Part shown: piece after piece, positions 1 through 10,743 of the stretch
How positions within the stretch are numbered: the stretch's first letter is position 1
Layout: the number at the start of each line of letters is the position of its first letter
Source of the DNA: a candidate division SR1 bacterium
Lineage (GTDB): Bacteria > Patescibacteriota > Gracilibacteria > Absconditabacterales > Absconditicoccaceae
Assembly: GCA_025997135.1 (NCBI GenBank)
Contig: BNUE01000001.1
Coordinates: 1-62,152, forward strand
Direction of reading: 5' to 3'
DNA length: 62,152 nucleotides
The notes under the pieces: model-generated
Told to the model about the DNA's origin: nothing
The model's database searches: none
The model's input: only the letters and a program-made list of their open reading frames with translations
Made by a program: the position numbers and the translations under genes

Positions 1-115
1 TTGCGAATTGCGAATTGCGAATTGCGAATTGCGAATTGCGAATTGCGAATTGCGAATTGCGAATTGCGAATTGCGAATTGCGAATTGCGAATTGCGAATT
101 GCGAATTGCGAATTG
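1..115. repeat. heptanucleotide tandem array (TTGCGAA)n
   Basis: About 16 perfect copies of the 7-bp unit TTGCGAA run from the left edge, so the array may extend beyond the window. A second array of about 11 copies lies at 20904-20983 in the same orientation. Both are followed by the same roughly 100-bp flank, so the array and flank are one repeated unit. Confidence 0.95.
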
Positions 116-240
116 GTATGTCAAGTTATTTTTGACATAGTTTGATAGTAAATATCTGGATAAATCAGCTTTTTATGTCTGTTTTGTATGATTATTGGGG
201 TGGATTTCAAGGGGAAATGTAGAGTAAGAAAAATCCAAAA
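116..240. repeat. repeat flank, copy 1 (second copy at 20984-21090)
   Basis: This stretch is about 80 percent identical by eye to 20984-21090. Both copies carry the inverted repeat TGTCAA...TTGACA, then AAATCAGCTTT, then TGATTATTGGGGTGGATTTC. Both lie shortly downstream of the 3' end of a minus-strand gene (ends at 294 and 21167). The function is unknown; TTGACA could be a promoter -35 element, but I see no convincing -10. Confidence 0.85.
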
Positions 241-293
241 AAATCCAGACTTTTACATCCAGATTTTACTACCTTTTATTCAGTTTTTTATCA

Positions 294-926
294 CTATTTT
301 TTGATAATTGCCTCGATTGCTGCGAAAGAACCTGCATCTTTATCGTTTATGATAATATAGAGTTCATCACCTGGCACTCATTTAAAAAAGGATACCGCAG
401 CCTGATTGAGAAAATAAATTTTTCCATCTTCTGTATTTGCAGTAAACTTATTATCATCTGTCTTTGAGAGTAAAGCCTTCAGGTGTTTTCTGTCTACTGG
501 TTGTATAAGTTTATAGATAAATTTCCCATCAGCCATAACTTTTAGTTTCAGTTTATCACCTGGCACCAGCTTAGTTTTGGAAGAATAGTTCATAGGAACT
601 GGATATTTTTTCTGATCTGCACCGACCATAAATCGTCCATCAAATAATCACTCAATCACCTCTACTCACTCCTCAGAATAAGATTGTAAGTCTTTGTTTG
701 ATAATTCTGGCAATTCCTTTTGATTTTCCAGTGATTTAGGATCACTCGGATCAAAATTCATCAACAAATCGAGAATTACCTTCATCTTTTTAAATTCGAC
801 CTCCAATGTTCCAATCTCATTTTTGAGAAAATTTACCATCTGAGAATGTTTTTTCATCAGATCTACATCAATCACTGGAGCTGTTTTTTTCAGTGTTGGT
901 TTAGCTTTTACTGTTGTTTCTGCCAT
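294..926 (-). CDS. conserved hypothetical protein of candidate phyla radiation type
   Basis: A 210-residue protein when TGA is glycine; three in-frame TGAs fall in the second half, and the stop is TAG. Residues 1-85 are acidic and helical, with Lys-rich N-terminal sequence. From about residue 90 a glycine-rich beta region begins with VEVIEGLFDGRFMVG and DQKKYPVPMNYSSKTKLVPG and ends near PGDELYIIINDKD. I believe this architecture recurs as an unnamed family in Patescibacteria, but I cannot verify this here. No catalytic motif is visible. It is divergent from rimO, with 114 bp between the two starts. Confidence 0.75.
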
Positions 927-1040
927 TTTTTTTGTTTTTATAAGAAATAAAATACATCTCAGTATAATGTTTTTTTTTGAGATTGCAAATTTTTATCTTT
1001 TATTTATCATCGCTTCAATATTTTTACTTATTCAGACAAA

Positions 1041-2312
1041 ATGAAAAAAGAAATAAAAAAGCTGATTTTTTCGATGATTAACCTCTGATGTACCAAAAAT
1101 CTCGTTGATAGTCAGTTTTTACTTGGCAAAATTCTATCAGATGCTGAAGATATGCTTTATTCTACAGACCCATATGACCCAGATGTAGAGCTAGTTTTTC
1201 TCAATACTTGCTGATTTATCTCTTCATGACGTGAAGAAGCACTATCAACAGTGAACAAGCTTCTCCAAAAAAATAAAAAAGTCTGTATCACCTGATGTGC
1301 TGTGAAATATCGACAAGACCTCACAGATTCAGCAGACAGCCAGCGAAAAGCGATCAAACCTCATATTTCTATTCTTACACGACATGAAATTGATCAACTT
1401 TTTTTGACAGCGACTCCTAGAGCTCTGACAAACATAGACCAAGGCTTTGAATACCTAAAAATTGCTGAATGATGCGACAATTCTTGTTCTTTTTGTATAA
1501 TTCCACTCATCAGATGAAAACAGCAGTCTTTACCTATCGAAAAAGTCGTTTCATCAGCAGAAAATCTCATCCAGCAGTGAGCCAAGGAAATCATTTTGAT
1601 TGCCCAAGATTCCACCAGATATGGCACAGATCTATACGGCAAGCCACAACTTTTCGAGCTTTTAGAGCAGATTGAGCAAATAGATGTTGATTTTAAGTAT
1701 CGCGTCCTCTATCTCTATCCAGACCTTTTGACTCAGAAACAGTTAGAAAAGCTGACTACTTTCAGCAAATTTATACCATATTTTGACATTCCTCTTCAGC
1801 ACATATCATCTACACTGTTGAAGAATATGGGTAGATTTTACGATGGACCAGCCATTTATCAGTTTTTAGATTTCATCCAAACCAGTTTCCCAGTACATTT
1901 TATACGCACCAATTTTATCATCTGATTTCCAGGAGAAACCGACCAGGATGTACAACTTTTGCACGATTTTATCGCCAAAGATTATTTCGACAATATTGCA
2001 CTTTTTGAGTATCATGACGAACCTCTCGCTGCCTCCTCCAAACTGCCAAATAAAATAGATGAGAAGCTAATTCATACTAGATTTACAGCCTTTCGTAGAC
2101 AAGTAAATCAGCTTTTATTGTCTCGTGAACATCTCAGAAAATGAGAAAAAGAAACCTGATTTATCCAAGAAATTTCTCCACAGACTATTTCCGTTCGCCC
2201 ACGACTTCATTGTCCAGAAATTGACGAAATAGATGATATTTCACCAGCCCAAATACTAACAATTGAATGAAAAGAAATAAAAGTCTGATCCAAAATCACA
2301 TATCTTGTATAA
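1041..2312 (+). CDS. rimO: ribosomal protein uS12 methylthiotransferase RimO
   Basis: A radical-SAM methylthiotransferase that adds a methylthio group to an aspartate of ribosomal protein S12. The 423-residue product is near the family's usual length. The N-terminal UPF0004 domain starts with INLGCTKNLVDS (the RimO signature), where Gly is TGA. The radical-SAM cysteines are in CDNSCSFC (CxxxCxxC) followed by IIPLIRG. The later FIIGFPGET motif uses TGA for its first glycine. A C-terminal TRAM-like region ends at KITYLV. The stop is TAA. I count about 12 TGA glycines against 8 GGN. The paralogue miaB lies at 8946. Confidence 0.95.
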
Positions 2313-2331
2313 CAAAAAAAGCTGAAAGCTA

Positions 2332-2408
<77 letters not shown>

Positions 2409-2467
2409 ATATCTTTCAGTGATTCAAAGATACACATTTTCACACGAAAATCAAGAGAAAATTGCTC

Positions 2468-2495
2468 TTGACTTTTTAATTTTTTTGAATATAAT
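2468..2495 (+). promoter_or_regulatory. sigma70-type promoter for the secreted protein at 2557
   Basis: TTGACT (2468-2473), a 16-nt T-rich spacer, then TATAAT (2490-2495). This belongs to a set of near-identical promoters in the window (also 10639, 16495, 32041, 35894, 42798, 48218 and 58361). Confidence 0.8.
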
Positions 2496-2556
2496 AAGAG
2501 AAACAAAAACTCCTTATTAAAAAAACAAATTGTAACACAAATATATATAAAATTTT

Positions 2557-4602
2557 ATGAATAATTTACTGAAAAAACTTGCCATCGCAAGTCTGTGCCT
2601 TTTCTGCACAGTTTCATTTAGAGTATCTGCAGGGATACCTACACATTGGGGCATTGCAATATCCTCACCAGATTCGAGTATTGTCTTGTCTCCATCTCAA
2701 GAATCAGTGACGATTCGATCCACTTTGATTCCACTAGTAGAATTTACTGGACTAGTTGTAATCTATGAATGGAAAGAAGTTAACAACAATGGTTATGTTA
2801 CCTTTTCATCGACAGACAAAGATTCTACGACCATTACTAGAAATCATGCCAAAGAAGGCATCTGTGATGTACGAGTCGTTGTAACAGTGACTGACACGAC
2901 TACAACTCCTCATATTACACAGAAGGACTCAGCATTTGTACACGTACAGACCGCTTCTACTCCTCCAGGTTTTATTCAGGTGATAGGGGTAGCTTGGGAT
3001 TCAACTTTAGTACACGGAATACTAAATGGGGAGGCAAAAATGCTTTCCTTTCAAGTACTTCCTACCAATGCCACAAATCCCAGTTGTACTTTCCTTTCCA
3101 TCAGAGGTATCGTTAAAGCCTCTCAGACAGCATCCAATACAGTTGAATTGGTTGTCTTGGATACCGGAATGGATACGATTATCATTGAGACCGTAGATGG
3201 AGCGTTTAGAGATTCTTTGATCGTAAATGTAGATTCTGTATTTATCACATTACAGAAGATACAAGTCAATCCGATGATGATAGACATCACAATGAGTGAT
3301 ACTATTCAGACGATTACTTGGAAATTAAGTCCAGCGAATGTTTCAGACAAATTAGTGGATATTACTTTGGAGGACAGTAGTGTCGCCCAAGTAACCAAAA
3401 CGTCAGACACTACAGCTACTTTCAAACCATTAAAAGAAGGTGGACCATTTATGATTACCTTCACACATGCAAAATCTGGCAAAACAGCTGTAACTATCGC
3501 CAAAGTCACGGAAGACAGATACATTCATTTCAAGTATGACACTCTAGAAGTAAATGAGGGAGACTCTCTGATAGGATCTACCACTTACAACACCGGTAGA
3601 GAAGATTTAAACCTGAATATTACCAGCTCTCAGACAAACATTGTAGAGATAAATAGCGATACATGGTATTTTAGAGGTGCAGGCACATCTCTCATAAAAG
3701 GTATCTTACCAATGGGAGGACGAGGCGACTCTATGATCATCATAGTTAAAAAAGTTCCACTCATTGATATATCCCTCAATACATACTCTATCAAAAAAAG
3801 TATTGTTGTGGGACAATCACTAAAGCCTGACACTCTAAAAGTTGAATTCATTCCCGTGAATACTTCTGAGAAAGAAATCAGCTTTAAATCTGATAACGAG
3901 TCAATAGCAATCGTCTCTACCACAGGAATTATTTCGTATCCAAAGCCAGAGAAAGCTGGTGAAGTACGAATTACAGCATATTCTACCACAAATCCACTTA
4001 TTAAGCAGGTTTGTCACATCCAAATAGACAAGCCAGCTACTGAGCTAAAATTAGACAAAAACAAAGTGACAATCGCACAAGGACAGGCAAAGTTTCTCCT
4101 AAATGTAGAAATAACCCCTCCAGATGCGACTCCTGTAGAGATAAAATGGGAAACATCAGATCCAACAAATCTCCCACAAGACACTATCGGAAATCCAGCA
4201 CTTAGAGCATCTCATAATCCACTACTAAAAGGCGAATATCTAGTAAAAGTCAGAGAATCTAATTCAGGGCTATTCGATACATGTATCGTCGAAGTAATAG
4301 ATCCAGTCGGTATCGAAGAAACTGGTCAATTTCTCTCTCAGATGACTATTATTTCAGCATCCATAAGAGAAAAAAATCTGACTCTCTCTCTAGCATTACC
4401 TGAAGATAGTGATGGAATTTGTTCCTTTACACTATACGACATGAATGGCACATCCATTTGGACAGGAAATTTAGATTTACCAGTTCTAAACATACAAACT
4501 GTGAGTTTAAATATCAATCATTCACTACCAAGTGGTTCATACTATTTGAAAGTACAAAACAGAAATCAGACAGCTACTACTTCCCTAATTTTAGGGAGAT
4601 AA
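2557..4602 (+). CDS. secreted Ig-like (Big2) protein with type IX-like C-terminal sorting domain, TGA-free
   Basis: A 681-residue exported protein. The signal peptide ends near VSAG at about residue 26. Several bacterial Ig-like group 2 domains follow (for example around IQVNPMMIDITMSDT, and PATELKLDKNKVTIAQGQ near residue 495). The last 80 or so residues look like a Por/type IX secretion type A sorting domain: SFTLYDMNGTSIWTG, then LPSGSYYLKVQN and a terminal ILGR. About 45 glycines are all GGN and none is TGA, unlike neighbouring genes. It has its own promoter (2468) and terminator (4618). The likeliest explanation is recent transfer from a standard-code bacterium with such sorting domains (Bacteroidota, Fibrobacterota or Cloacimonadota type). 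Its ligand is unknown. Confidence 0.85.
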   Translation: MNNLLKKLAIASLCLFCTVSFRVSAGIPTHWGIAISSPDSSIVLSPSQESVTIRSTLIPLVEFTGLVVIYEWKEVNNNGYVTFSSTDKDSTTITRNHAKEGICDVRVVVTVTDTTTTPHITQKDSAFVHVQTASTPPGFIQVIGVAWDSTLVHGILNGEAKMLSFQVLPTNATNPSCTFLSIRGIVKASQTASNTVELVVLDTGMDTIIIETVDGAFRDSLIVNVDSVFITLQKIQVNPMMIDITMSDTIQTITWKLSPANVSDKLVDITLEDSSVAQVTKTSDTTATFKPLKEGGPFMITFTHAKSGKTAVTIAKVTEDRYIHFKYDTLEVNEGDSLIGSTTYNTGREDLNLNITSSQTNIVEINSDTWYFRGAGTSLIKGILPMGGRGDSMIIIVKKVPLIDISLNTYSIKKSIVVGQSLKPDTLKVEFIPVNTSEKEISFKSDNESIAIVSTTGIISYPKPEKAGEVRITAYSTTNPLIKQVCHIQIDKPATELKLDKNKVTIAQGQAKFLLNVEITPPDATPVEIKWETSDPTNLPQDTIGNPALRASHNPLLKGEYLVKVRESNSGLFDTCIVEVIDPVGIEETGQFLSQMTIISASIREKNLTLSLALPEDSDGICSFTLYDMNGTSIWTGNLDLPVLNIQTVSLNINHSLPSGSYYLKVQNRNQTATTSLILGR

Positions 4603-4617
4603 CTATTATTCTTTAAA

Positions 4618-4645
4618 CAGGATCATTATTTGGTCCTGTTTTTTT
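4618..4645 (+). terminator. intrinsic terminator of the 2557 gene
   Basis: Stem CAGGA/TCCTG (4618-4622 with 4634-4638) followed by a run of seven T. A smaller CCCTAATTTTAGGG hairpin overlaps the stop codon just upstream. Confidence 0.85.
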
Positions 4646-4819
4646 GTTAAAAAATTGTAAAAGTAGAATTATTACTTATGAACTAACGTTTTACGACGTT
4701 TTTCAATACTAATCAGCTTTATTTATCTTTTTTTTGTGAAAAACTCAAAAAATCTGCTAACCAAAAGCTATCAGCTGTATTTTTTTTTAACGATTTTTCT
4801 CTTGCATTACATCTCAGCA

Positions 4820-4868
4820 ATACTACATCTTGTGGGTAGCAAATGATTTATACCACTATATATTGTGT
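4820..4868 (+). promoter_or_regulatory. tandem NrdR boxes upstream of nrdD
   Basis: Box 2, CCACTATATATTGTGT (4853-4868), matches the known NrdR consensus ACACwATATATwGTGT almost exactly and ends 12 bp before the nrdD ATG. A weaker box, ATACTACATCTTGTGG (4820-4835), lies 33 bp upstream, about three helical turns, as is usual for NrdR pairs. A nearby TTGCAT (4802) may be the -35 element. The nrdR gene itself is not in the window. Confidence 0.8.
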
Positions 4869-4880
4869 TTTTACTTTTTT

Positions 4881-7040
4881 ATGCTCCAATATGCAATGTC
4901 TATCCAAACCGTAATCAAAAGAGATTGATCTTCAGTCCCATACGACGCAAACAAAATCAAAGTCGCAATACAAAAAGCAAACAAAGAAGTTGCACAAAAT
5001 GATAGAGCCTCAGATGCTACCATAAACTGGATAATCCTAGAGCTAGAGGCACTTAACCAATCTACTCTAGCTATCGAAGGCATCCAAGACTTCATCGAAT
5101 CAAAACTTATGCAGACAGGCAAATATCACCTTGCCAAAGCCTACGTTGTCTACCGCTACAATCATGCTCTTCTCCGCAGACAAAATTCCACTGATGAGTC
5201 TATTCTTGCACTTGTGAAGACAGAAAATAAAGCAGTTTGAGAGGAAAATTCAAATAAAAACCCGCGTCTCCTCGCCACTCAGAGAGATTTGATCGCAGGT
5301 GAAGTATCCAAGGACATTTCCGCTCGTATTCTCCTCCCAGAGCACCTGATTGCAGCCCACAATAACGGCGAGATCCACTTTCATGATATGGATTATTACA
5401 TTCAGGATATGTTCAATTGTTGTCTAGTAAATCTCAAGGATATGTTTGAAAACGGCACAGTTATGAACGATAAATTTATCACAGAGCCAAAATCTTTCAC
5501 AGTTGCCTGCACCGTGATGACTCAGATTATCGCTGCCAACTGCTGATGACAATACGGCTGACAGTCAGTAAATATCAAACATCTGGGTAAATATCTCAAA
5601 GTAACTGAAGACAAGGAGAAAAAAAAGCTGATCGAACAATTTGGCGATAGGTTATCACAGGATTTACTCACCGATTTGGTAGAGAAAAAAGTCACAGACA
5701 ACCTCAAGACATGAGTTCAGACCATCCAATATCAGCTCAATACTTTTATGACTACAAATGGTCAGTCACCTTTCGTGACTCTCTTCTTACATCTAGATCC
5801 AGAGGACGAATACGTAGAATACACAGCTCGCATCATAGAAGAGATATTTCGTCAGCGTATACAGTGAATTCAGAACGAACAAGGTATCTGGGTTACTCCA
5901 GCCTTCCCAAAATTAGTTTATGTGATCGAAGAGCGAAATAGTTTATCAGGAGGAAAATATGACCATATCACCAAACTTGCAGCAGAATGCTCTGCCAAGA
6001 GAATGTATCCAGACTACATTTCAGCCAAGAAAATGCGTGAAAATTATGAATGAAACGTGTTTTCACCTATGGGATGTCGTTCTTTCCTCTCTCCACGAAA
6101 AGACGAAAAATGAGAATACAAATTTGAATGACGTTTCAATCAGTGAGTAGTCTCTCTCAACCTGCCACAAATCGGAATTCTAGCATCACAATCTCCTGAC
6201 CCAGAGTCAGCTTTCTTTGAAATTTTGAACGAAAGACTCGACCTATGTTTTGAAGCATTGATGATCAGACATAAAAAATTGAAATGAGTAAAATCAGACG
6301 TTTCACCACTTCATCGACAGTATGGATGACTCGCCAGACTCCAGAAAGGCGAAACAATTGATAAACTACTTGAATGATGATACTCCACGATTTCACTAGG
6401 TTATATCTGAGTATATGAAGCCACCAAGCTCGTAAAATGAGTATCTCACACAGACCCAATTGGTATGGATTTTGCCATAAAACTTATGCAAACCCTGCGT
6501 GCAGCCACAGATTGATGGAAAAAAGAGACAGGAATCTGATTCTGACTTTACGGAACTCCTGCTGAATCTCTCTGCTACCGCTTCGCAAAAATAGACAAAG
6601 CACGCTTCTGAGATATTGAGGATGTGACAGACAAAGGCTTTTATACCAATTCATACCACACAGATGTACGTGAAAATATAGACGCCTTCACCAAATTAAC
6701 ATTCGAATCACAGTTCCAGAAAATTTCATCATGATGAGCAATATCATATATCGAAGTGCCAAATATGCAAAATAATGTAGAAGCACTGGAAACTCTCATC
6801 AAATTTATCTATGACAATATCCAATACGCTGAATTCAATACAAAATCTGACTACTGCCACGAATGCTCTTTCTCAGGTGAGATCCAGATAAATGATCAGT
6901 GAGAGCGAGAATGTCCACAGTGCCATAATACCAACCAACGCAAGATGAACGTTGTTCGTCGTACCTGCTGATATCTATGAGAAAAGTTCCGAAACGTAGG
7001 TAAAACCAAGGAAATCAAGCAGAGAGTCTTGCATCTTTAA
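4881..7040 (+). CDS. nrdD: anaerobic (class III) ribonucleoside-triphosphate reductase
   Basis: Reduces ribonucleoside triphosphates to deoxy forms by glycyl-radical chemistry; the partner activase is the next gene. The 719-residue product has an N-terminal ATP-cone (VIKRDGSSVPYDANKI, residues about 11-26). The core begins near ATQRDLIAGEV and includes HFHDMDYY. Near the C terminus is a Zn site, CHECSF...CPQCHN. The radical loop RRTCGYLGE is encoded with TGA for the radical Gly itself (6969-6971, codon 697). I chose the first ATG (4881); an in-frame ATG at 4896 is possible. The stop is TAA. Confidence 0.96.
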
Positions 7041-7059
7041 AAAAACCTCTTACATTCCC

Positions 7060-7692
7060 ATGAAATATGCTGAAATTAAATCCCATGACATAGCTAATTG
7101 ACCTGGAATCAGAGTCTCCGTCTTCGCAAGTGGCTGTAATCACGCCTGTCCTGGATGTTTCAATGCTGAAGCACGGGATTTTAATTACTGACAAGAATTC
7201 ACCCAAAAAACCATAGATCACGTGATAGAACTGATGAAACCCAATTACATTTCTGGGCTAACCCTGTTAGGTTGAGAACCATTTGCACCAGAAAATCAGC
7301 AGATGATGCGAGAACTTGTCCGCAAAGTACGCCAAGTCTATCCAAAAAAATCAGTTCGAGCATTTTCTGGCTTTACATACGAATTTATGGAGACATATAT
7401 GGTACCCCGTTTGCCTTATACAGACTGGCTTTTACAATCTATCGATGTTTTAGTAGATGGTAAACGAAAAGAAGATTTAAAAAGTCTGAATCTCAGATTT
7501 CGCGGATCTTCCAACCAACGCTTGATTGACCTCAGACGTACCAGAAAAATCGGACAGATAGTACGAGCTTTCTGAGAAGTAGAGAGAGAAAAATTCATAC
7601 AGGCTAGACTTATCTCACCAGAAGACATAAATACACGAGAAACGCAAATTATCAACGAAGCCAAGCCAGAATTTGAATATATTTTGAGCTAA
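7060..7692 (+). CDS. nrdG: anaerobic ribonucleotide reductase activating protein (radical SAM)
   Basis: Generates the glycyl radical on NrdD using a 4Fe-4S cluster and S-adenosylmethionine. The 210-residue product carries CNHACPGCFN (CxxxCxxC) at about residues 26-35 and a glycine-rich TLLGGEPF, half of it TGA-coded. It starts 20 bp after the nrdD stop, so the two are probably co-transcribed under the NrdR boxes. The C-terminal part from about residue 150 is longer than in many NrdG proteins. Confidence 0.95.
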
Positions 7693-7735
7693 AAACCAAC
7701 TTGAGAGAACTAACAATTTATTTTTTTCACAAAAT

Positions 7736-7785
7736 GGGGTGCGGGGCGAAGCCCCGATATTTCAGCCGAGCTTGCCGAGGCTGGT
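7736..7785. repeat. double-hairpin palindromic element, copy 1
   Basis: Hairpin 1 is CGGGGCGAAGCCCCG; hairpin 2 is built from GCCGAGCTTGCCGAGGC. The same pair recurs at 54457-54514, and a related first hairpin occurs at 14581-14597. It is much more GC-rich than its surroundings. It lies between nrdG and murG and could also act as a terminator. Confidence 0.85.
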
Positions 7786-7850
7786 TTCACACTTTATGAA
7801 TATTTTTTAACTAAACTTGAAAACCACAAGCAAAAAATTACCATCCATAT

Positions 7851-8939
7851 ATGGACAAAAAGAATATCGTAATGGCATGATGAGGCACAGGTTGACACGT
7901 TTTCCCTATTCGTTCACTCATTCAGACCGCTCTTTCACTGCCAGAATACAACAATAATATCGAAAATATATATCGATTCTGAGGCAAATGATCACTAGAA
8001 GAACAAGTTGCGAGAGAATTTTGAGGTACCGTAAAATTTAGGACAATTTATAACTGAAAATGGAGGAGAGAAAGCTGAATTTGGACAATACTCAGAAATC
8101 TATTTGATGGATTCAGGCTAATCATCGGAATAATTCAGAATTTTTTTCTATTGCAAATATATCACATAGATTCTGTCTTTTGTAAATGATGATATGTCGC
8201 TCTTCCAGTCGTAATCGCAGCCAAGATACTTAGCAAAAAAATAGTAATCCACGAGTCAGATACTCATCCATGACTGGTAAATCGCATTGCCAGCAAATGG
8301 AGTGATGACATTTTTATGTGATTTGATGGAGTTTTCAAACAGTGAAAAGTTGTCTGACAAATCCTCAGTGATGATCTAATAGATCCATCATTTGATTACG
8401 ACAAAATTCCTGACCAGAAAAAAACCAAACCTACTATCTTTATCACTGGCTGATCCCAAGGAGCCAAGACACTATATCAGACCCTAGCAAATATTTTAGA
8501 TAAAAACTCCAACATAACTGAATGATTTGATATTATTATTTCACTCGGAAAGCTAAATGAAGACCTAAAAATAATTTTCAATGATAAAAATATAAAAATA
8601 TTTGACTTCTTAGACCAAGCCTCGATAGGTAAAATATACCAAAAATCAGATCTTTGTCTCACACGTGGTGGCACGACTTCATTAGCTGAGCAAAAGCTTT
8701 TCTGAGTCAAATCTATCATTGTTCCACTCCCACAAACCCACGATCAAACCGACAATGCGAGATACTTCGTAGAAAAATATCAAGACATTATGCTCGATCA
8801 GCGTTCTACTTCTTTTCAGAGCCAGTTAGAAGAATGCCTAATCCAGCATTTGCATCGACACAAGCACTCATTTCATCAAAATCCTTTAAAACAAATTCAA
8901 GAGACAAAAAAGCTAATTTTAAATGCCATTTTATATTAA
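7851..8939 (+). CDS. murG: UDP-GlcNAc:lipid I N-acetylglucosaminyltransferase MurG
   Basis: Makes lipid II from lipid I on the inner face of the membrane for peptidoglycan synthesis. The 362-residue product is typical in length. The N-terminal motif MAGGGTGGHVFP is coded partly by consecutive TGAs. Further motifs are CKGGYVALPVVIAA, HESDTHPGLVNR, and in the C-terminal domain FITGGSQGA (donor loop), SDLCLTRGGTTSLAE and PLPQTHDQTDNA. Its presence shows the cell can make peptidoglycan. It is followed 6 bp later by miaB. Confidence 0.95.
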
Positions 8940-8945
8940 AATTAT

Positions 8946-10316
8946 ATGAAAACACAATCTTTCCACATAATCACACTCGGCTGTCAGATGAATTACACTG
9001 ATTCCGCTAGGATCAAAGCCATCCTTCTCAACTGCTGATTTTCATATTCAGAAAAAGAAGAAAACGCTGACATAATCATATTCGATACCTGTTCCGTCCG
9101 CCAGAAAGCTGAAGACAAAATCACAGGTAAAATGCAGGATATTCCAACAGACAAAAAAATTCGAATCACTGGCTGTATGATTCAGCACGTTATGAAAGGC
9201 GAAAAGAAGTGAAATTTCCTCTGAACGCTCCAAAATATAGACGACATTCCACTCAACGAATCTTTCAATCCTCTCTTCCACAATCTCAAAAAAACATATC
9301 CCAATCTCGAACTATTCTTTCGTATCGATGATGTTTGATTTCTACCTCTCATTTTACAAAAGATAGGATACAAAAATCTGAACTTCGACTCAGAAATGAT
9401 CAATGAATACGAAAAGATAATCCCCCACGAAAATCCCAGTATGAATCAGCATTCTTCCTCTGCTTACGTCCCACTTTCAGCAGGTTGTAATCAGTTTTGT
9501 GCTTATTGTATCGTTCCTTTTGCTCGCTGACTCGAGAGAAATTTTTCAGTCGAACAAGTCGTGAAGGAAGCCAGATTTCACCTACAAAATTGAGCCAAAG
9601 AAATCACTCTCCTCTGACAAATCGTAAACAAACATCCAAATTTCGTCCAAATCGTTCAAGAAATACTAAAATTAGATGGTCTGGAGTGGCTGAGGTATAC
9701 TTCACCATATCCGACATTTTATAGTCCAGAATTACTAGTTCTCCATGAAACCGAGCCAAAACTTTGCCCACATATTCACATTCCTTTTCAGTCTGGGTCA
9801 TCTTCTATTTTGAAAAAAATGTTCCGCTGATACTCAGCTGATGAAGCATATCTTTTTATCGACAAAATCAGAGGACTAAAATGCGATATTTCTATCACGA
9901 CAGATATGATTATCGGTTTCCCTGGCGAGACAGACGAAGATTTCGCTGAAAGTATCAAACTCGTAAAATATTGAAGATTTGATATGATTTATATGTGAAT
10001 TTACTCGACCAGACCTGGCACCTTCGCCGCCAAACAATATCCAGACGACATTCCTTATTCCGTAAAACACGCTCGTCGAAAGCAGATGAATGAGCTTTTA
10101 AAGCAGATTTCTCTATCTAATAATCAGTCTGAAATATGAAAAGAGAAAAAAATGCTGATCAATGAAATCACGCCAGACTGAAAAATCATAGGTTATACCG
10201 ACAATATGAAGCAAATTATTGCAGAATGTTCCACTCCGAATGATTTATGATCCATTATCCCAGTCCTCATCACCTGAGCCAGTGAATTTAAACTTCAAGG
10301 CGAAATAATCATATAA
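8946..10316 (+). CDS. miaB: tRNA-2-methylthio-N6-dimethylallyladenosine synthase MiaB
   Basis: A radical-SAM methylthiotransferase acting on A37 of tRNAs that read UNN codons. The 456-residue product starts with FHIITLGCQMNYTDSARI (the MiaB version of the N-terminal motif). It has cysteines in FDTCSVRQ and ITGCM, the radical-SAM motif CNQFCAYCIVPFARG, IIGFPGETDEDF, and a TRAM-like C terminus. Several conserved glycines are TGA. It starts 6 bp after murG, so the two probably share an mRNA. Confidence 0.95.
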
Positions 10317-10347
10317 AAAACCAAGCTTCAGACGACATCCACTTGGT
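10314..10347 (-). terminator. intrinsic terminator of the small gene at 10357-10605
   Basis: On the minus strand the stem ACCAAG/CTTGGT (10347-10342 with 10325-10320) is followed by five T and an A. It also overlaps the miaB stop, so it may serve both convergent genes. The stem is short (6 bp) with a long loop. Confidence 0.55.
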
Positions 10348-10356
10348 ATAAAAATT

Positions 10357-10605
10357 TTAAGACTTTTGTCTATAATTTTTAGGCTCAACCCCTTCCATAA
10401 TAGGCTTGATACCTAAATAATCACAAACTGACTTTACACATTCATCAAAATGTTTTTTTTGCTTTGGTTTTTTCCAATAAAAGCATCCACCATACAAATC
10501 TATAAAGTCTCGAACTGAATACATGCGTCCATATTTGAACGCATAACCCAGAATTTTAAAATGCGTTTCTTTGTAATTTAATTTTTGCTTATTAGTTTTT
10601 TTCAA
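10357..10605 (-). CDS. small hypothetical protein, TGA-free
   Basis: An 82-residue basic, aromatic-rich protein starting at TTG, with AAGGA about 9 nt upstream as ribosome binding site. The stop is TAA. All six glycines are GGN. It resembles no family I know; a central segment reads DFIDLYGGCFYWKKPK. It has a promoter of the common TTGACT/TATAAT type at 10639-10666 and its own probable terminator, so it looks like a separate cassette inserted between miaB and the CCA enzyme gene. Confidence 0.7.
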   Translation of the reverse strand: MKKTNKQKLNYKETHFKILGYAFKYGRMYSVRDFIDLYGGCFYWKKPKQKKHFDECVKSVCDYLGIKPIMEGVEPKNYRQKS

Positions 10606-10638
10606 TTTTTTTATTCCTTGTAAATTAACATATCCCTC

Positions 10639-10666
10639 ATTATACTCAAAAAATCATAAAAGTCAA
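10639..10666 (-). promoter_or_regulatory. promoter of the 82-residue gene
   Basis: On the minus strand: TTGACT (10666-10661), 16-nt spacer, TATAAT (10644-10639), with the extended GAG just before TATAAT shared with the other promoters of this set. Confidence 0.75.
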
Positions 10667-10743
10667 TAGATATTTTTGGCTAAAATTACTAGATATTGTA
10701 ATCTCTTGAAAACCATCATCAAATCCATACACTCCATCTCATA

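Noticed and set aside
1..115. CRISPR array
   Set aside because: The repeats are contiguous 7-bp units with no spacers, and no cas genes are present.
4881..7040. TGA codons as frameshifts, pseudogene stops or selenocysteine
   Set aside because: TGA falls at conserved glycines in dozens of genes, in the same frame, with no SECIS-like structures; glycine recoding explains all of them.
7736..7785. The double hairpin as an ordinary terminator only
   Set aside because: The same two-hairpin sequence recurs at 54457 as a defined insertion, so it is primarily a dispersed element, though it may also stop transcription.
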